Below are positions 59,373-64,000 of a stretch of DNA of 64,000 nucleotides, piece by piece. This stretch comes from Blastomyces gilchristii SLH14081. Taxonomy: Eukaryota; Ascomycota; Eurotiomycetes; Onygenales; Ajellomycetaceae. A program made the position numbers and the translations under genes. The first letter of the stretch is position 1. Every line of letters starts with the position of its first letter. The stretch covers positions 62,001 through 126,000 of the forward strand of contig NW_003101658.1 of the NCBI RefSeq assembly GCF_000003855.2, written 5' to 3'. The notes under the pieces were generated by a model, which saw only the letters and a list, made by a program, of their open reading frames with translations, made no database searches and was not told the origin of the DNA.

Positions 59373-61022
59373 TCATTGTCGCTGTTTGACCATGATGCTG
59401 CAGCAGACAGAGAGACTGATACCAATCAGTGACCAGGGTAACCAAGACGGAAGGGAGCCAATAACATTTGCGATGTCGGATTGTCGCCATTGATGGATAC
59501 TTGCAAGATTACGGATCTGGGACGTGAATTTCGGCTTCTTTGGTTTGTCTGGTTGGCGACCTGGCATAGGGTAAGATTCAATTGGCTCTAGCCCTGCCAG
59601 TGCTAGTTCTTCCTTGAAAGCCTCAAGCTCAGACATTGTTTTCTTCAAAGCCTCCACTTGTGGCTTCCGCAGATTAAGGTTAAAGAAGTTTTCCACTCGC
59701 TGCTTGCTGTCCTCTCCATAAAATTCTTGGTCCAATAGATTCCAGTACACGTTCCCAAAATAGCAGGGTTTCAAGAGTGCGTATGCAATAAACATGTTCC
59801 CCCACAGTAGATTCTCTGACAGGCGCATGACCATGGGGAGGATATATTTTATCTTTTTCCCCGGGTTATAAAATGTGTCTTCTCTTGCCATCGCGGCACG
59901 CTGAAAGCGGGAAACATATACTGTAAATGCAAAGTCATAGGGCTTTTTCGTGGCAGCAGGAAGTTCCTGACCTGTAATCCAAGAAGGTGGGAGGAACATT
60001 TGCGGTGGAATGGTGTGGCTCCACTCCCAGTCAATGATTGAAACAATGTTCAGATCATTGTCCACAAAGATGTTCGGAGGCCGAAGATCACCATGCATAA
60101 GGATGAAAGGTCCATGATTGTCCTTATGCTTAACCCATTCCATTACAATGCCTTGGGAAGCAAATATACCATATAGATAGTTCCGTGCATCCTCTTCATT
60201 GAAAACACTATCTTTCCCGCGGTGAAAGTCGTTGAAAATCAATTTCAAAATAGTGAACACATAATCAATAGTAGAAGAATAGGTCCGCTTGAGGGGCATA
60301 ATCTCAGAACCCTTCATGCCACTGAGTTCTTGATCATTTAGCTCAATAGTGAGCGGCCGATTTTGTTCAAAAATCCAATTCTCATCATTGCTGTCAAGCG
60401 TGAGAGCACCAATATGATCGAATTGCTGTTGATAGAGCTGGAGGTAAATTTCCGCAAGTTGATTGAATAAATGCGACTGCAGCTCATCTGAAAGACGTGG
60501 CACATCAGTTCCATGAAGGGTTTTTCCGGTAATGTGCTCCAGAGCCAAAAAAGGAAGGCCAAGGATGTTATCTCGGTTGATGGAATATGCAAAGACACGA
60601 GGGATAGGGATGGTAGTCCTCTCAGCAATATACCTACATAATAGGATCACAATGTTAGAGCCTGACTGCAACACGACTGTCCAAATTGCTTACTTCATTG
60701 TTGCAATCTCGCCTCGCATCTTCTCCTCGGGAAATGCAAGATGTGGTAGCAGGGGAATTCGGATCATCCATCGTTCAACAGGCTCGGCTGGCTCGGCTGG
60801 CTCGGTCAACTCGTCATCTGGTGTTGGATTGGTTGTGATCGTGTTTGTAAAGAGGATAGGAAAGCAGATATTGTAGCTCCCCTTCTTTGGTTCTGAGAAG
60901 ACCTGGCAAAGCTTCTTCTCAGGATGCAAAAATGTAGCCAATTTGCAGACCAAAGCTGGATCAATCGAATCAATAAACTTCTTGACTTCTTTGTCAAGCA
61001 AATGACGAGTGAGCTGGTCCAT
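59373..61022 (-). CDS. Aminoglycoside-phosphotransferase (APH)-type protein kinase-like protein with hydrophobic C-terminal tail
   Basis: Two exons, in transcript order: 61022-60694 and 60633-59373, GT-AG, 529 residues. It has the APH/choline-kinase fold seen in expanded fungal families. The N lobe has GSYNICFPILF as the probable phosphate-loop and strand region, with WMIRIPLLPHLAFPEEKMRGEIATM holding the beta-3 Arg in place of the usual Lys and the helix C Glu. The hinge block is LGLPFLALEHITGKTL. The catalytic (Brenner) loop HGDLRPPNIFVDND and the metal-binding IIDWEWSH are intact, so activity is plausible. A three-fold Glu-Pro-Ala repeat lies at residues ~75-84. The last ~20 residues before KQRQ are strongly hydrophobic (WLPWSLIGISLSVCCSIMV), which would suit a tail anchor. 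Substrate unknown. APH-type and FunK1-type kinase-like families are known to be expanded in Onygenales. It is convergent with the coiled-coil gene. Confidence 0.82.
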
Positions 61023-62883
61023 AGCTCCTGGTAGTCAGGCAGACGCCAGCCAGGTTCGAAAATAAGCACTTCGTACTCGTAAGCAAGACCAGCGCGTCAA
61101 TATTAGTTCTGGGGAGGAGTTGATGCTGGAATAACTGCAGTGCTCATGACAATCCGAGTTGCCTGTTTGTTCTGGAGGTTGGAGCACAGGGGAGGCTTGC
61201 AGGACTAGAGCCAATCAGGAAAGGTGAAGATTCCCAGCAACATCTTCAGATCTGATCCGTTTACTGTAAAGTCCACCAAAGTATTGAATATTCACCATCC
61301 GACGGGTAGACGAGACGCAAGCTGTAGCTACGGAATTATGGATGCTGGAGGAAGATTTTGTCGTTCATGAATGTATTCACTTGGTTCTGCCATGGGTTGA
61401 CAAATTTGCCGCCTGCTCTACTTCTTCTCGGACTTTCTCACCAGCAAGCTTCATTCCTTTTGAAGAGTCTTTGACCATTTCAAATTTGTACGTTTCATCT
61501 CCATCCAGACATTTTATTCTCATCCGGCAGACAAAACTGGTGGGTATTGAATATTCTCGCGACAACCATGTCTTTCGATCACGCTGTTTCGCGGAACATG
61601 TGGATCAACTTTGACTCTCCACCTGGCCTTTATGCTGCGAGTACTCCTACCAGAGGCACGTCATTTTCCACACGGATGGTAGTTCTGATGCCCAAAGAAA
61701 TGGCTCAAGCAGCCCGATCGCGTGTACCAATCAACTGGTCCAACATTGCAGATAGATCCTCTTGTCCCGGACATCAGGGGAGTCAATTCATACAAGCAGC
61801 AAGCGCTTCTATCCTCGGATAATGTCACCGTCAAGCACCCCGAGGAATGAGGCGTTTATCCGCCCGGTCCGCCAACGTGACGGACGTGGCATAATTACCG
61901 GCGATATCAATCTAGATGCTGAAGGGGGGCATTGGACTGGCTTTCAAGCCGTGCACATATTTCTGTTGGCGCTTGAATACATCCTTAAGGCCCATGGCTA
62001 TTCACAGTTCATTTTCCCCAGTCCTTCCCCTGCTGGACTCAACTCCCCAAAAAATGGGATTCTAGTCTGAAGCGACATCCTTGCATATTGGGACAACTAT
62101 TTGATTGCCGTCAATCCCGATGCTGGATATGCGATCCAGGGTCGTGTTTTGGACCCTAGCTGCTACCAATCGGGCGATCAGATACATACGGCTACACTGT
62201 GGTGGGAATGAGGACCACATCCCGGCTTTGGAAGGAGGTCTCACGCAAAGTAGATACATGCTGGATTCTTCAGAAAGCACAGGGCACCGCAATTCCTGTA
62301 TTTCTAGGAGCGATTGACCTGAAATTGATATACTTTCTGTGTGGTGGCAGAGAGATCCGCCGTATGCTTATGATGGGTTGGGGAGGTGATAGTTTAGAAA
62401 GAACTCAGGAAAGCTTGATGCTGAGGCGTGAGACCTTCCCATCAACAAGAAGTGAGACTATGACATGGAATGATGAATTGGGCCAGATTCTGATCATCGA
62501 CTTCTAAAAGTCTCGCGCAGATCGCCAACAGACAGAAAAGTGAAATTGAATCCTCGAAAAGATCATCCAAAGTTGAGGGAAAAGAAGAAAGCAAAGTTCC
62601 CCAACCTGGTTGCTATATACACCCAGAGTGCCGTCAAGGAGGAGGCAAACAAGAGGTCCGTCAGCGCCATCGCATCAGGGGCATATCCAGTCCACCAGTT
62701 TGCTAACAAGCTTAAATGTATATTCTTCGGCTGATCGATTGTCGAGTATGGTGTTTTATCTGTATTACTTCTTTCGCATAGTCGTCCAGCACTTCTAGCT
62801 CACCACATTCTGTAGTTGGGAGCCAGTGTCTCTAGGCGTGCCTGCATGACAATTCGAGCAAAGCACACTCGGCGAAGCCTGCC
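61023..62883. other. Region of decayed or unassigned reading frames between the kinase-like and RING genes
   Basis: From about 61340 to 62510 the plus strand shows a relay of frames in changing phase, each partly protein-like: 61342-61614; 61547-61822 (NMWINFDSPPGLYAASTPTR); a third frame near 61735-61848 with DPLVPDIRGVNSYKQQALLS, ending at TGA; 61762-62070 (ITGDINLDAEGGHWTGFQAV); and 62062-62230 with NYLIAVNPDAGYAIQG. No GT/AG set I tried joins them. This looks like a gene broken by stops and indels, or several short exons of a gene I do not recognise. No reverse transcriptase, transposase or terminal repeat was found. The frame at 62540-62734 is Lys-rich without motif. Confidence 0.35.
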
Positions 62884-63540
62884 TCATAAAGCATGAACTG
62901 GGATTCTATGCAGTATCATCTCCAGAAGACCTGGGTGCTCCTCCTCGCTATCTTCCTCCTGATCATTATCTCCTTCCTCCGCGGGTCTGGTCGCCCAGTG
63001 GTCTTCCTCTTCCCGAAGCCCAGTCAAAGTCTCTGTGTTGATCCCCTGGATGTCCTCCACATCCGTATCCCTGTTCACCTCAAACATCTTATACTCGTCG
63101 GATCCCATATCCCAGTCAAACCATGCACCATGAAGAAGCTGTAGTTTCATGAAGAGTATAATGAGGTAGATCCTCCCCCGGTCAAAATCAGATCGGTCAG
63201 CGGAGATGGTCTGTATTTCGGATCGGTATCTGAAGTCGGGTTGTGTAGAGCGGCAAAGCATGCAGGAGGGGTCGGCATCAGAAGCATGTGAGAATAGCAC
63301 ATTCCAAAGACACTCAGCACAGAACACATGCCCACAAGGCCCAAACTGCAGGGGAAGAAACCAGGCACAGCGACACACAATGCAGATGCCTTCCTCTGGA
63401 TCCGTTGTTGTCAACTCTGGCACCTCAGGCTCTTTATATCTTGGGTCCTCGGCATGGATTTTCTCAAGAGCAACAACCAGCCGAGGATCAACATTGCTGA
63501 AATCCCCATACATCTCAGCTAGCTGTGTCGGACGGACCAT
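62884..63540 (-). CDS. RING-finger protein (C3HC4-type), putative E3 ubiquitin ligase
   Basis: One exon of 218 codons from ATG 63540. The RING domain covers residues ~52-98: CIVCRC (first Cys pair), then GPCGHVFCAECLW (Cys, His, Cys, Cys) and a closing CMLC pair. This gives a C3HC4-like ligand order, with FLPLQF between the first pair and CGH. Upstream is a charged helix (VVALEKIHAEDPRYKE). After the RING the protein continues with a helical Phe/Leu/Trp-rich segment (LIILFMKLQLLHGAWFDWDM) and an acidic tail (EEGDNDQEEDSEEEHPG). RING proteins of this kind usually recruit E2 enzymes to ubiquitinate bound targets; no substrate-binding domain is recognisable, so target and pathway are unknown. 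It sits at the accessory-looking right end of the window. Confidence 0.8.
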   Translation of the reverse strand: MVRPTQLAEMYGDFSNVDPRLVVALEKIHAEDPRYKEPEVPELTTTDPEEGICIVCRCAWFLPLQFGPCGHVFCAECLWNVLFSHASDADPSCMLCRSTQPDFRYRSEIQTISADRSDFDRGRIYLIILFMKLQLLHGAWFDWDMGSDEYKMFEVNRDTDVEDIQGINTETLTGLREEEDHWATRPAEEGDNDQEEDSEEEHPGLLEMILHRIPVHAL

Positions 63541-64000
63541 CTTTTTGTTTTGCAGTAGAACCAGCTTGGAATCAGAACAGGAGCAGGAAGATTTGACAAA
63601 TGATACAAAAGAGAGATTAGCGGTGAAGCCAGGTCAAATAGCGGAAAAGAGTTGAAAAGGCAGAAAGAAAACAAATTTGTAGCTATGGCATGTCATGCTG
63701 TGTTTTTCCGATTGCTCTTTTAGGAATCAAGCCCTAGCCCTCAAGATTCCTCTGTCCTTCCATATTATGTAGAGAATGGAAAAGCCCGTAATGGGCGAAA
63801 CATGTTAGGACTTCGAAAAATACTAAGGTGGTGAGAGAAAGGGGGTCCGGGGCGGACACTATATAGTTACAGCTTGCAGGCGATCTGCCCTCTTGTTGAA
63901 CTCATTCAGTACTATTACTCACGTACACGCAATCTTAGGGCCTTGGTGCGCTTCTGTTCTAGAATTTGGGATTGTACCTACCTGAGAGAGGTACCCCGCT
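63541..64000. other. Upstream region of the RING gene to the window edge
   Basis: No gene seen. It probably holds the promoter and leader of the RING gene. A plus-strand frame ending at 63655 is antisense to the gene and not credible. Confidence 0.4.

Overview
The window is nuclear DNA of a filamentous ascomycete. Genes carry several short introns (about 50-100 bp) with GT/AG borders. The protein families (Ku70, SANT-like, APH kinase, Dcp1, PSY2) and the style of the intergenic DNA (T/C tracts, poly-A/T runs, long gene-free stretches) fit Eurotiomycetes. Onygenales (Ajellomycetaceae-like dimorphic moulds) is my best guess, inferred from memory of protein style and not proven. I found no CRISPR array, bacterial operon, tRNA, rRNA or intact transposon.

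Layout. 0.5-1.5 kb: a broken secreted beta-propeller-like gene. 2.7-7.0 kb: ku70 (-) and ferrochelatase hem15 (+), head to head over a 0.5 kb promoter. 7.5-8.8 kb: a medium-chain dehydrogenase/reductase (-) with a 20-nt micro-exon. 9.8-11.7 kb: an MFS transporter (+). 12.5-15.4 kb: a mitochondrial PPR-type protein (+). 16.2-17.8 kb: squalene epoxidase erg1 (+) with a sterol-regulatory-element match upstream. 20.3-23.8 kb: a Cid1-type nucleotidyltransferase (-). 23.9-29.8 kb: gene-free. 29.8-31.5 kb: a CorA-like transporter (-) of eight exons, including a GC-AG intron. 31.5-37.3 kb: gene-free. 37.3-39.1 kb: a conserved-looking protein of unknown function (+). 41.5-44.9 kb: an OCRL/Inp51-type inositol polyphosphate 5-phosphatase (-), head to head with the decapping subunit dcp1 (+, 45.5-46.5 kb). 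46.7-48.6 kb: a lipid-droplet-associated hydrolase (-). 49.6-53.5 kb: the PP4 regulatory subunit psy2 (-), with an apparent 1-nt frameshift at the exon 1/2 border. 56.7-63.5 kb: an accessory-looking end with a SANT/Myb-like ORF, chromo-like remnants, a small coiled-coil protein, an APH-type kinase-like protein, about 1.2 kb of decayed reading frames and a RING-finger protein.

Most of the window is housekeeping: DNA end joining (Ku70) and damage signalling (PSY2), haem and ergosterol synthesis, mRNA tailing and decapping (Cid1-type enzyme, Dcp1), phosphoinositide and lipid-droplet metabolism. The genes do not form a pathway cluster. Exon borders below were assembled by hand from reading-frame continuity, splice consensus and family similarity. 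I see no convincing undescribed multigene system. The best leads are the psy2 frameshift, the Phe-to-Tyr difference at a known terbinafine-contact position of Erg1, the micro-exons and GC-AG intron, the two ~6 kb gene deserts, and the decayed right end.
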